Source: Chitinilyticum aquatile DSM 21506
GTDB taxonomy: Bacteria > Pseudomonadota > Gammaproteobacteria > Burkholderiales > Chitinibacteraceae
Assembly (NCBI RefSeq): GCF_000430805.1
Contig: NZ_AUMS01000020.1
Coordinates: 1-40,608, forward strand
Length of the DNA: 40,608 nt
Direction: 5' to 3'
Shown here: positions 7,799-16,247 of the stretch, piece by piece
How positions within the stretch are numbered: the first letter of the stretch is position 1
How the letters are laid out: each line of letters opens with the position of its first letter
Position numbers and translations under genes: made by a program
Notes under the pieces: model-generated
The model's input: only the letters and a program-made list of their open reading frames with translations
What the model was told of the DNA's origin: nothing
The model's database searches: none

Positions 7799-7914
7799 GG
7801 TGTAACTTTTAGGTACAGACGATTGCCGACAGTACCGTTGTAACTTTAAGACTCACAGGACGAGAGCGATGGCTGCGAGACACCACAGGTAAACGTGTAA
7901 CTTTTAGACACACG
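7799..7914 (+). repeat. Cluster of three boundary sites (F, F2, G)
   Basis: Three same-orientation copies: F is TGTAACTTTTAGGTACA at 7801-7817 (preceded by GG). F2 is a degenerate TGTAACTTTAAGACTCA at 7839-7855. G is TGTAACTTTTAGACACA at 7896-7912. The first is the GTACA form; the other two are the ACACA form also seen at 3119. Multiple spaced copies at one end resemble transposase-binding sites at a transposon end. No open frame lies between them. Confidence 0.75.
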
Positions 7915-7919
7915 TGTGC

Positions 7920-7951
7920 AAAAGAAAATGCCCGCTCCACATGGGAACGGG
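7920..7951 (-). terminator. Rho-independent terminator
   Basis: Arms CCCGCTCC/GGGAACGGG (7931-7951) followed on the minus strand by TTTTCTTTT (7920-7928). It lies 15 bp after the stop of the gene at 7967-8437 and has the same tail as the terminator at 7295. Confidence 0.75.
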
Positions 7952-7966
7952 TATCGGGGGGACAGC

Positions 7967-8437
7967 TTAGCGCGCAAAGCCCAGTTTGTGGCCGGAAGAC
8001 AGTTGCTCGATGACATCTCGGCAGATGCGCTCGTTCAATGTAGCAACCGGACCAAGGGAACACGGTTTTCCGGAAGGCCCGATAATCAGTGCATCACAGT
8101 TGTGAGTGTGGAACTGGTGGTTGAGGAACACGATGTCTTCCCCGTTTCGGTAAGTCGAGAGCAGCATGGCGGGCAGGTATTTCATCAGCCGCTGGTGCTG
8201 CCGAAACTCCTCGTCATCCCGTTCACGGGCACGTTGGCCGTCCAGATACGACAGCAGCATCGGCGCGCTGGCCAGCCAGTGTGGTGCCGGCTGGTTTGGC
8301 GCTTCATAGCCTTTGTCGAAGGCACGCCGACTCAACCAGGCGTCCAGTGGGTCACTCAGTACGGCTACACCGAATGCGCGCAGCCAGGCAGCGGCATGTA
8401 CCAGAACAACAAACAGAACAGACAGACGTTGCAGCAT
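7967..8437 (-). CDS. Small protein with N-terminal membrane anchor or signal
   Basis: 156 aa, family not recognised. The start is the ATG at 8437, which has GGAGA 7 nt upstream; the reading frame is open much further upstream but with unlikely composition. The N-terminus MLQRLSVLFVVLVHAAAWLR is a basic-hydrophobic stretch that could be a signal peptide or anchor. The remainder is soluble, with two charged helices (GQRARERDDEEFRQHQRLMK) and a C-terminal part with HTHNCDALIIGPSGKPCSLG, whose two Cys might form a disulfide if exported. It is a single-gene unit with its own terminator beside the triple boundary-site cluster. Confidence 0.6.
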   Translation of the reverse strand: MLQRLSVLFVVLVHAAAWLRAFGVAVLSDPLDAWLSRRAFDKGYEAPNQPAPHWLASAPMLLSYLDGQRARERDDEEFRQHQRLMKYLPAMLLSTYRNGEDIVFLNHQFHTHNCDALIIGPSGKPCSLGPVATLNERICRDVIEQLSSGHKLGFAR

Positions 8438-8996
8438 GACAGATCTCCAAGTGTGGTTAACATTGCCTCGGATTTGCTGTGCGGATGCCTGTAATCGCAG
8501 CCACTGCAGGCGGCGCAGCCGGCCAGTCTCTTTTTCTGATTGGTCAAAATCCGGTTCACCACACACACACACCGCCTTTTCGAAAAGATCTAAGCCTAGG
8601 CTCACACGGCGATGGGAGGGCTTGTTCCCGACCTGAGCCGTGCCAAAGGTCGCGCTGGAATGCGCCGGTTGCCGGCCGCAAAGGCCGACACTGCCGGTTG
8701 GCCGGTTCCGGTTTCCACCATTCATAACGGGTGGCGGCACGACTGCGGCTGGCTAGGGTGCACCTGGGCAAGTTCAGGTTTGGATGTCGCAGTGACGCAG
8801 CCGGCCTGCCGGCTAAGGCGCGGGGCTGGGTCGTGCACTGCCCATGAAGGATGCTGGGCGCTGGGCTGCAAAAGGCTCCCAGTGTGGTCTAGGGCAGCTA
8901 CAAGATCAGGATGCTGTGAAGGAGCGAGCGCGGGAGAGCTTCGCTCGAGCAAGCGAGCGGGGATGGAGAAAGCCAATCAGAAAAGGATTCTGCTTT
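8438..8996. other. About 560 bp without a recognisable gene
   Basis: No reading frame here has convincing coding character. It contains a short CA repeat (8560-8572), a GC-rich stretch, and a partly palindromic GAGC/GCTC-rich sequence near 8925-8960. No copy of the boundary site occurs here, so the cassette-like region ends at about 7.9 kb or its last boundary has decayed. Confidence 0.4.
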
Positions 8997-9025
8997 GAAA
9001 AGAAAGCCGCCTAATTCGTGGCGGC
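8997..9025 (-). terminator. Rho-independent terminator
   Basis: Stem GCCGCC/GGCGGC (9006-9011, 9020-9025) with an 8-nt loop, followed on the minus strand by TTTCTTTT. It lies 12 bp after the stop of the gene at 9038. Confidence 0.8.
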
Positions 9026-9037
9026 CTGTGGTGCGAA

Positions 9038-9655
9038 TCAGCGGCGGGTGCGAGGAGCCCGAGGCGGTGAAGGTGGAATTGGCTCAATAAAGGTCTCGAC
9101 CTCCTTAAAGGTCGCGAGGGTATCTGCCTCAATCGTGTCCAGGTTTTTCTCGATGCCACTGATTGCTTTTTTGAAGCGGTCGATTGCATCCATATACATT
9201 GCACGTTTCGATAGAAGTTTGTGCGCATGATGGATGAGTAATTTGGTCGCGTAAAGGTTGTGCGTGAAGTCACCAGACGTTTTGGGGCGGCGGGCTAAAT
9301 TGGCAACAGGTAGTCGCTTCCATGGATTCCATGTCTTTGTTCTACTGATCACGACATAAGGGTAAGGCCGCATCAAGCGTCCATCTGAATCTTCGACGAC
9401 ATCGAAATTGATCAGTAACGCCCCTGGCTTCTTAATTGGCTGGGACTGTTTGAGTAGCTCGCTGATTCGGTCCAGCAGGGCATCAATTCTATCCAGGCCT
9501 TCCTGCATGCGCATGAGGCGATAGCCAAGAGCGAAGGCTTCCGAAATATGCGGCAGCTGGTGAACTCGTGGCCGGTCTTCGCTGAAGTGCACAGGGCGAA
9601 GTGGCGGTTGCAGTAGCTCGATACGGTTAGCGTTGCGCGAAACGGGCGGTGTCAT
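9038..9655 (-). CDS. Hypothetical protein, about 205 aa
   Basis: I do not recognise a family. The ATG at 9655 (MTPPVSRNANRIELLQPPLR) is taken as start; the frame is open up to a TTG at 9781 that lies inside the repeat array, so a longer form is possible. Residues 60-100 form an amphipathic coiled-coil-like segment (LMRMQEGLDRIDALLDRISE). The C-terminal third is also helical (DRFKKAISGIEKNLDTIEAD) and ends in a Pro/Arg-rich basic tail (PPSPPRAPRTRR) that may bind nucleic acid. It is divergent from stbA, with the repeat array between, so it may be controlled by the same DNA-binding protein. Confidence 0.55.
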   Translation of the reverse strand: MTPPVSRNANRIELLQPPLRPVHFSEDRPRVHQLPHISEAFALGYRLMRMQEGLDRIDALLDRISELLKQSQPIKKPGALLINFDVVEDSDGRLMRPYPYVVISRTKTWNPWKRLPVANLARRPKTSGDFTHNLYATKLLIHHAHKLLSKRAMYMDAIDRFKKAISGIEKNLDTIEADTLATFKEVETFIEPIPPSPPRAPRTRR

Positions 9656-9759
9656 TACTTCGAAGCTGCTGGTGATAATTGGGGGTCTCAGTGTACTTCT
9701 AATGCGTTCTGCTCGGAAGGGGGTGAGTCGGCTCGTATTTGAAGCGCACGGCCGAGGGC

Positions 9760-9954
9760 GGGTCAAGGGAGCATGGGACAAAAGAGGGACAAAGAAGGGA
9801 CAAATCAGGATGGCAATGCTGCGTGGCGGGTCAAATGGGACAAATACGGGTCAAGAATGATACAAAAATGGGACAAACACGGGACAAACACGGGACAAAA
9901 TGCCCAACCCTATAGTGAAAATTCTTGTCGAAGAGGGACAAACATGGGACAAAC
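9760..9954. repeat. Array of GGGACAAA direct repeats, probable StbA-type centromere/operator
   Basis: Ten or more copies of GGGACAAA or one-base variants (GGGTCAA, GATACAAA) occur in this interval. Most start points are 11 bp apart, for example a run of consecutive copies at about 9847-9899. An 11-bp period puts them on one face of the helix and suits cooperative binding. The array lies directly upstream of a stbA-like gene, as the stbDR repeats do in plasmid R388, though the repeat sequence differs. It could be the operator of stbA and the site for plasmid segregation control. Confidence 0.75.
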
Positions 9955-9999
9955 ATATCAAATACTCACGGAAGACATGATCGAAAGGATTTTTGCGAC

Positions 10000-10491
10000 A
10001 TGATTCATAAAACCAAGAAGAAGATGAAGCTGTTCCGTGCCATCTGGCCTGAAGTTAAAGGCCTACTTTTACGGATGACCCGCGAGGAGGTTCTTGAAGT
10101 ATTGAATCGTGAGAAGGAAATGAAAATGACTCCTTCTGTTTTCGATACATACATAAAACGAATTCGCAAAGAGGAGGCTCTTCAACCAGAGAAAATTGCC
10201 AAAGCCGTCCTGCACAATGTTCAAGTAAATTCGGATGAGATTGCAGTAATGAACGATGGTGTCATTGTTAAGGATGATATTGCCCAAGTTCCATCGGAAG
10301 AATTGAAACACCATCAATCAACAGGAGGGTTGAGCCATATAACGCCAGAAGCGAAGGAAAGATTGATAGCTGCAGGGTTGTGGACGGGAGAGATAACAAC
10401 GCCAGATCAAATTCGATTTGGGAAAAAAATCGACCTTAGTGTGTATAGCGGTCCAAACAAACTTTTGAAAAAACCAACCGAGGATAAATGA
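10000..10491 (+). CDS. stbA: StbA-like plasmid stability DNA-binding protein
   Basis: 163 aa from the ATG at 10000 (MIHKTKKKMKLFRAIWPEVK); the frame is open to 9925 but that part overlaps the repeats. The N-terminal half is a helical DNA-binding-like region (MTREEVLEVLNREKEMKMTP, then FDTYIKRIRKEEAL). The acidic middle (about residues 70-105) is probably a linker, and a C-terminal segment (ITPEAKERLIAAGLW) follows. The identification rests mainly on context: a phased repeat array upstream and a following ATPase gene fragment with the StbB P-loop. In R388, StbA positions and segregates the plasmid. The codon use is more AT-rich than in the genes before it. Confidence 0.6.
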   Translation: MIHKTKKKMKLFRAIWPEVKGLLLRMTREEVLEVLNREKEMKMTPSVFDTYIKRIRKEEALQPEKIAKAVLHNVQVNSDEIAVMNDGVIVKDDIAQVPSEELKHHQSTGGLSHITPEAKERLIAAGLWTGEITTPDQIRFGKKIDLSVYSGPNKLLKKPTEDK

Positions 10492-10492
10492 A

Positions 10493-10671
10493 ATGCGTAT
10501 CGTAACCATTAACTATTCTGGAAACCTTGGCAAAACCATCATCTGTGCACATCTGCTGAGCCCCCTATCGCGGGTGCCTCTGTGGTGAGTGCGGAGACAG
10601 TCAATTCTGGATTGGCTGATGAAGGTGTTGCCGCTCGCGTGATTGGCCTTCTGGCCGGGCGCCGATCCTAA
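10493..10671 (+). pseudogene. stbB: Remnant of stbB (P-loop ATPase), frameshifted and truncated
   Basis: It begins with ATG at 10493, one base after the stbA stop, and reads MRIVTINYSGNLGKTIICAH, a StbB/ParA-like deviant Walker A motif (SGNxGKT). The original frame stops after LSPLSRVPLW. A shift of frame near 10560 continues PPIAGASVVSAETVNSGLAD, then EGVAARVIGLLAGRRS and a stop at 10669-10671. A full StbB has more than 200 residues, so the gene has both a frameshift and a deletion of its 3' part. The partition function is therefore lost here unless supplied elsewhere. Confidence 0.7.
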
Positions 10672-10680
10672 GGGGAAGAT

Positions 10681-11112
10681 ATGTTTAATCCGAAGAGTCC
10701 TACCTTCATGGCTGCATTTTTCCGCGAGCTGGAATTCATTAACCGTGCATTAGCCAAGCTCGGCGATGGTAAGTTGCGTGTTCAGTATGAAGCCACACAA
10801 GGTTGTCTACAGTTCCGGCACGGGCACATGTTGCTGTTAACGAGCCCGGGGCAGTTCTGGTACACGCGTTTTGTGGGCCAGCTCATGGAGCGGAAACCCG
10901 CGTTTGCACAGCACTATGCCGCCGATGCACGCTCCGACTTTGATGCACTGGCTACCGCTGAGATGCTGCGCATTGTCGATATTGCCAAGGATGATCCGAG
11001 CATGGTCCACGGCATGCTCAGGCAGTGCACGGACAAAGAGGCAGAAGCGACTAGACGGCTGCTGCAGGTCATCGAAGTAACAGGCCAGCAAGAGTTCTAT
11101 ACTGTTGCTTGA
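10681..11112 (+). CDS. Hypothetical protein, 143 aa
   Basis: Starts at ATG 10681 with GGGGAAG directly upstream as ribosome-binding site. Family not recognised. It is soluble and mostly helical: an aromatic N-terminus (SPTFMAAFFRELEFINRALA), a central strand region (LRVQYEATQGCLQFRHGHML) and helical C-terminal parts (DDPSMVHGMLRQCTDKEAEA). It follows the stbB remnant by 9 bp. Its 3' end overlaps the convergent RecQ-fusion gene by 16 bp, so transcripts of the two may interfere. Confidence 0.6.
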   Translation: MFNPKSPTFMAAFFRELEFINRALAKLGDGKLRVQYEATQGCLQFRHGHMLLLTSPGQFWYTRFVGQLMERKPAFAQHYAADARSDFDALATAEMLRIVDIAKDDPSMVHGMLRQCTDKEAEATRRLLQVIEVTGQQEFYTVA

Positions 11113-14100
11113 ATGTCCATGGAAATCACGCGCGGCACTATGACTCCCCAACGCTCAACTTTGCAACTCGATTGATACTGGTCTTCCTGATCAACCTTAT
11201 CTCGCAGCAGAATCGCAGCAACTTCACTCTCATGCAGATGCTCAGGTAGCTTAAATGCCTTCGAACTTCGGCCAACAACAACCCCCTGTTGGTTGATGAA
11301 CAGGCAGCGGCCACTGGTCTCGGTCTGCAGTGTCAAGCGATCCCCAACGCGCAAGCCACTCAAGTGCTGATGGATCGCATCGGCGGAATGGTGTCGACCC
11401 GCGAATCCAAGATCAATTTCTTTCAGGCTAAGCTGGTGATAGCGCAGATTGAGCTGGGGGAGGGGAGTAAAGGCTTGAGGACGAACGAGCATTTCGTACC
11501 CATTCAGCGCTTTGATGAAAGGGTGCCGATGCTGTTCAAACTGGCATAGCGTTAACGTCTCCATTGCTCGGGTCATTCCCACATAGAACAGCCGTCGTTC
11601 CTCATCCGATGCCTCATTCCAGGCGCCATCCAGCATAGCGACATGCTTGAATTCGAGGCCCTTCGCTGAATGGACTGTCCCCAGATAGAGACCTCGTTTC
11701 CCTGAGTGTCTGCATTCCCGAGCATAGTCATAGAGCCAATTCACGAGCAGAGGTATCGCCAGAGTACAGTCACCAAATTCAGCCTTGAGTTGTTCTGCTG
11801 CTGAGTCGAAGAATGTAAGCCACTCAGGATCATCGCTGCCATCCTTCATCACTCGGATGGCATCGGTGGTTGCTATGTCCTGTTGAGCCAGTGCGCGGAG
11901 TCGATCCACTGCAAGAACAAAGCCACGCTGCCGTGTAATGGGTAGCTGGTTGTTCTTGTCGGCGGCCAGCACATAGGGAATCCCGTGATGTTCACACCAG
12001 GCTTGGAAAGGATGGAGGTACTCATGCGTACGTGCGAGAACGGCACCATCTGTCCAACTACTTCCCGGATCCAGTTGCAGCAGTCTGTTTAGCTCGTTCA
12101 TCACTGCCTGGCATTGCACATTGCCACTACCCAGATCATCCGAAGGTAACTGAAGTAGCAGCAACTTCCCCTGTCGTTCACCATCGAGTGACTGCCAACG
12201 TCCCCCGAGTGGCGTGGCTTGGCGCAGAGGGTCGATGCATATCGGGCGCTCAGCTTTCAAACGGGCATGGCAGTGAGAAATAACAATGTTGGCAGCGGCA
12301 ATGATGTGCCGTGTCGAACGATAGTTGCTGACCAAAAATGCAGTCCTGGCCTGATAGTCTTGCTGGAACTGCTCAATGTAGCGATTGCTGGTATTGCGCC
12401 ATGCATACACATTCTGGTCATCATCGCCGACCGCCAGGATGGTCAACTTGTTTTCCGGATCCTGATTCCGTCCTGCCAATGCCGACACCAGCCGGTATTG
12501 CCAATCGTCGATATCCTGATATTCATCCACCAGGATGTACTGATAACCCTGCAGCAAACGATCCCTGAGTTCATCTTCGCCCATCGCCTCACGTGAACCT
12601 TCGAGCAAGGCAACTGCCTGCTGAATAACTTGAGCCAGTTCGTTCTCATCCACGCGGTCTTTGGTTTTGAAGCTCACGCCCATCAAGCGCATGGCCATTG
12701 CATGATAGGTCAGGACAGTCAATCCAAATGCATCCGCTCCCACAAGAGCGTACAAGCGTTTGCGTATTTCATTGGCGGCATGGCGGTTGAAGGTAAGCAC
12801 AATCACGCTTTGCGCTGGAATGCGTCTGACGCGCAGCAAGTATGCGACCCGATGGACAATGACTCGGGTTTTGCCTGAGCCGGGACCAGCCAGAACCAGC
12901 TGATTATGATCCTCTTCATCCGTGACGATGGCGCGTTGTTGCTCATTGAGCGGGTCAATGATCTTGCGCCAGGAAGACTCACTGGTCGCAAGGCCTAGTA
13001 CTTCCTTCTTGCTTGAGAAGTACCGCTTCAGGAAATCTCGCTTCGGTAAGGTGAAATAGTGCATGACCAACCGGAGCGCATCGGCCATCTCCTTAAGTGC
13101 AATCTCTGCATATTCGCGCATGACATGCACTTGGATCCGCCGCTCGCTGTAGTGCTCGGCGAGGGGGTCATAATCATCCTTCTGATAACGCCGGTTTTGT
13201 TCGTCATTGACCTGAATGGTCATCGCCCGCCGCATCACGGTCATCCCATGATTCAATGCCAGTACTTCTTCTTGATGCAGGTAGAGCAGTACATGTTGTA
13301 TGGCGGGTTGGCGCCTATCTGGCCGTACGATGGTCGACAATTCGAGATCAGATTCGATAATTCCGACCAAGCTACCCAGCGTGGTCTCGACCAAGAGATC
13401 CTTGCCACGTTGGCCTTCGACACACTTGAGTAAGTAGTCCAATACTTTCAGAGCGAGCAGGCGGCGTTTTTCGCCCATTTCTTCAATATCTGACCAAGTG
13501 CGCATGCCCTTGATACGGATTTTGACTGAGTCTTGCGCGTACCCTTTGAGTTCAAAGCTACCGCGATATTTTCCAGAGTCATCCGAGTCTGAGGACAAGG
13601 CATTGAGCAATCGAGACACATGCAGTGGGATGACTTCTTCTTGTGTCTCTTCCCGCAGGCGAGTGGTCAATTCCGGAATATTCAAGACTTGCCACTCACC
13701 AAGATCGGCATCGGCAGCATACTCACGCAGCAAACTGAAAAGCGCTTTCTCGAGCTTGATGGAACGTTCGAGCCGTTGCAGCGATCCATTCGCAATGCCT
13801 GCATGAACGTACAAGGTAATTTGTGTATCGTTCACCAGCAATTCCAGCTCTTCCAACTGACGAAGCGTTGCGGTTACCTCGTCCTGGGTCAGGCCGGTAT
13901 GCTGCATCAACTGATCTGTGGTGACGCGTTCGTCTGCCTCGGCTGCATAGAGAATGGATAGCACCGAGGAGTATTCCTGCCGTCGTCGATCTGACAAATC
14001 GGCCTTGGCAAGGCGCGCTTGCGCCTCTTCCATGCTGGTAAAGCGAAGTTTGGCGGGGAAAACTTGCGTGTGGTTTTCGTTTCGCTCCAGAAAATGCCCA

Positions 14101-16247
14101 CGTTCGAGCCAGGCAATCGCCGTTGCAACTTTGGTCTCGGCGTCGCGATCATCGGCTTCAAAACTGGTATGCACATACTGATCGCTCAGAATTTCGCCAG
14201 CGGTAATGATGACCTTTCCATCCTTGACCCGTTTGGCGGAATTCCGCAGTTTTTTGAGAATCTGGTCAATATCGGTTTTGCTGAGCTTCGAGCGTTCAGT
14301 GATGCCGAACTGGGTTTCGATGTCATCCGGGTCATACAGCAGTACACATTCTGCTTGATGCTGATCACGTCCAGCGCGACCCGCCTCTTGCAGGTAGTTT
14401 TCGAGGGAGCCAGGTATCTCTGCGTGAATCACCAATCGGATATCCGGCTTGTCGACGCCCATGCCAAAGGCATTGGTTGCGACAATCACGCGCAAGGCGC
14501 CGGCGATGAAGGCTTCCTGGATTTCCTTCTTATGCTCGGGCTTGAGCCCCGCATGAAAATGTTCGCAAGCCCAGCGTTGCGACTTGAGGAACTCCGCCAG
14601 TTCTTCGGCGGATTTGCGGCGAGCGACAAACACCACGGCACCGCCTGGGGCATGCTCCAGAGAGTCAGTCAGCAAACGGTGGGTTGCTGACCATTTCTCG
14701 GATCGATGGACCTGAATCACGCTGAAATCCAGGTTGGTTCGTTCATGACCACCGAAGAACTCTGCGAATTGCACGTCGAGTTCACGCTTGAAGTGGTCAC
14801 GAATGTCATCCAGCACTTCCAGTTTGGCGGTCGCCGTGAAGCAGCCGATCGGAGCCAAATCGCCATGACTGGTAAATTCGCGAATAAAACGTGCGGCGTA
14901 CAGATAGTCTGGGCGGAAGTCATGGCCCCACTTGGAGAGGCAGTGCGCTTCGTCGAAGATCCAGGCATTGATTTGCCGGTGTTCGATCGCATTACGAAAA
15001 GCCTTGTTCCGGAACTGTTCAGGTGACACCAGCAAAATGCCGATGTCACCCATCTGGATCTTTTCCAGCACATTTGCCCGCTCCGGCATAGTAAGCAGCC
15101 CATTGAGAGCAGCCGCGCTGTGCACGTTTCGTTTGAGCAAGCCATCAACCTGATCCTTCATCAAGGATTGCAGGGGCGAGATGATGATGGTCAGACCACC
15201 GTTCCGGTAATAGCGATTCAGCGCTGGCAACTGATAGCAGAGTGATTTGCCGCCGCCTGTGGCCAGAATCGCAAGCACATGTTTGCCCTGCATCCCGGCC
15301 AGCACAATATCCTCCTGGAGGCTACCGCCTTGGGTGTTGCGGGGTTCACTACGGAAATGATCAAAGCCGAAATAGCGCTTGAGCTCATGACGAGGGTCAT
15401 GGATTGACCGGCAATAGGAGCATTCCGAACTGCCACAGGGGACGTCACGCAACTCATGGATCAGCTTGGCGACGGCCGGGAACTGATGGCGCACCCAGGG
15501 AGCCAATACCGAATTGCCACCGGACACACGTAGCCAGGCCAGGGTATAGGCGATCGGCCAATGCATCGCTTTGTTGGTCAGATCCTGCTCGAGTAGTTGC
15601 TGCAGCCGAGTGACACAGACCTTTAGAGTGCGCCGAACCGCTGGATCTGATTCCTGCAGCAGATCAGGAATGAGTTTGCGCAATTCAGTCAGCCCAGGGG
15701 CGGGTTCGCCCGCGAGATAAAGCATGTAATTACCGAGCCCAGGTCCCGGGATAGGGGCAATCAAAGCATGGTAGACCCGAAGTTCGTGTGTATCGTGTGC
15801 AGCCAGCTTGTCAAAGGCCAGGCATTGATCCTGATACAGCGTATAGGTGGCGCGGCAATCAGCGAGCGGTGAGTTGATGGTATCTCTGATCAGCTTGTAG
15901 TTTTTGATCAGTCGATGATAGGGATTTTGGGGAAAGGCGAGTGGTGAGAGACGGAGCGTATCGATGGCAGGAAGTTGCAGAAGTCTCAGATCCGGATTCT
16001 GCCGCTGCAGGATCGGCAGGTCATGCGCCAGGATGTTATGTCCTAGGACAAAACTGGCTCCTTCGGACAGGCTATCCAGCTCGGAGAGCGCTGGAAGTAA
16101 GTTCTCTTTATTTGTCTTAAGTTCTAGGTCTTGCAGGGTGTCCGGACGGAATGCGCCGATCTTGATGATTTTTTCCTCTTCGCTCCCAGTTTGTGGAACG
16201 GTTTCCAGATCAAAAATCAGGCATTTGGGGGTTAATGATGCGGACAT
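11097..16247 (-). CDS. DEDDh exonuclease-RecQ helicase-UvrD helicase fusion protein
   Basis: A 1716-aa protein with three modules. The N-terminus (CLIFDLETVP, Asp13/Glu15; LGHNILAHDLP; LADCRATYTLY) is a DnaQ-like 3'-5' exonuclease. Residues about 320-700 are a RecQ-type SF2 helicase: TGGGKSLCYQLPA, DEAHCLSKWGHDFRPDY, FTATAKLEVL, and NYLQEAGRAGRDQ. From about 1090 there is a UvrD/Rep SF1 helicase: AGPGSGKTRVIV, ILVDEYQDIDDWQ, VGDDDQNVYAWR, and YVGMTRAMETL. All key motifs look intact. Proteins of this design are annotated as RecQ-family helicases and occur in mobile islands; a role in DNA repair or defence is inference. The ATG at 16247 is preferred; an ATG at 16289 is also in frame. It seems monocistronic. 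Confidence 0.9.
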   Translation of the reverse strand: MSASLTPKCLIFDLETVPQTGSEEEKIIKIGAFRPDTLQDLELKTNKENLLPALSELDSLSEGASFVLGHNILAHDLPILQRQNPDLRLLQLPAIDTLRLSPLAFPQNPYHRLIKNYKLIRDTINSPLADCRATYTLYQDQCLAFDKLAAHDTHELRVYHALIAPIPGPGLGNYMLYLAGEPAPGLTELRKLIPDLLQESDPAVRRTLKVCVTRLQQLLEQDLTNKAMHWPIAYTLAWLRVSGGNSVLAPWVRHQFPAVAKLIHELRDVPCGSSECSYCRSIHDPRHELKRYFGFDHFRSEPRNTQGGSLQEDIVLAGMQGKHVLAILATGGGKSLCYQLPALNRYYRNGGLTIIISPLQSLMKDQVDGLLKRNVHSAAALNGLLTMPERANVLEKIQMGDIGILLVSPEQFRNKAFRNAIEHRQINAWIFDEAHCLSKWGHDFRPDYLYAARFIREFTSHGDLAPIGCFTATAKLEVLDDIRDHFKRELDVQFAEFFGGHERTNLDFSVIQVHRSEKWSATHRLLTDSLEHAPGGAVVFVARRKSAEELAEFLKSQRWACEHFHAGLKPEHKKEIQEAFIAGALRVIVATNAFGMGVDKPDIRLVIHAEIPGSLENYLQEAGRAGRDQHQAECVLLYDPDDIETQFGITERSKLSKTDIDQILKKLRNSAKRVKDGKVIITAGEILSDQYVHTSFEADDRDAETKVATAIAWLERGHFLERNENHTQVFPAKLRFTSMEEAQARLAKADLSDRRRQEYSSVLSILYAAEADERVTTDQLMQHTGLTQDEVTATLRQLEELELLVNDTQITLYVHAGIANGSLQRLERSIKLEKALFSLLREYAADADLGEWQVLNIPELTTRLREETQEEVIPLHVSRLLNALSSDSDDSGKYRGSFELKGYAQDSVKIRIKGMRTWSDIEEMGEKRRLLALKVLDYLLKCVEGQRGKDLLVETTLGSLVGIIESDLELSTIVRPDRRQPAIQHVLLYLHQEEVLALNHGMTVMRRAMTIQVNDEQNRRYQKDDYDPLAEHYSERRIQVHVMREYAEIALKEMADALRLVMHYFTLPKRDFLKRYFSSKKEVLGLATSESSWRKIIDPLNEQQRAIVTDEEDHNQLVLAGPGSGKTRVIVHRVAYLLRVRRIPAQSVIVLTFNRHAANEIRKRLYALVGADAFGLTVLTYHAMAMRLMGVSFKTKDRVDENELAQVIQQAVALLEGSREAMGEDELRDRLLQGYQYILVDEYQDIDDWQYRLVSALAGRNQDPENKLTILAVGDDDQNVYAWRNTSNRYIEQFQQDYQARTAFLVSNYRSTRHIIAAANIVISHCHARLKAERPICIDPLRQATPLGGRWQSLDGERQGKLLLLQLPSDDLGSGNVQCQAVMNELNRLLQLDPGSSWTDGAVLARTHEYLHPFQAWCEHHGIPYVLAADKNNQLPITRQRGFVLAVDRLRALAQQDIATTDAIRVMKDGSDDPEWLTFFDSAAEQLKAEFGDCTLAIPLLVNWLYDYARECRHSGKRGLYLGTVHSAKGLEFKHVAMLDGAWNEASDEERRLFYVGMTRAMETLTLCQFEQHRHPFIKALNGYEMLVRPQAFTPLPQLNLRYHQLSLKEIDLGFAGRHHSADAIHQHLSGLRVGDRLTLQTETSGRCLFINQQGVVVGRSSKAFKLPEHLHESEVAAILLRDKVDQEDQYQSSCKVERWGVIVPRVISMDIQATV

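Noticed and set aside
5435..7817. The repeats as operators of the adjacent promoters
   Set aside because: Distances to the start codons vary widely (about 40 to 205 bp), and copies A and E are not upstream of any gene. Boundary sites fit better, although a regulatory role is not excluded.
1507..7914. Integron attC sites as explanation of the dispersed repeat
   Set aside because: The copies lack paired RYYYAAC and GTTRRRY cores and the imperfect internal palindrome of attC. Genes lie in both orientations, and no integron integrase is present.
8925..8960. Possible oriT or tRNA-like structure in a GAGC-rich palindrome
   Set aside because: No cloverleaf can be drawn, no relaxase gene is nearby, and the symmetry is imperfect.
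9760..9954. CRISPR array or replication iterons
   Set aside because: The repeats are only 7-8 bp with 3-bp spacing, far too short for CRISPR. No replication initiator gene is adjacent, so a StbA-type site is more likely.
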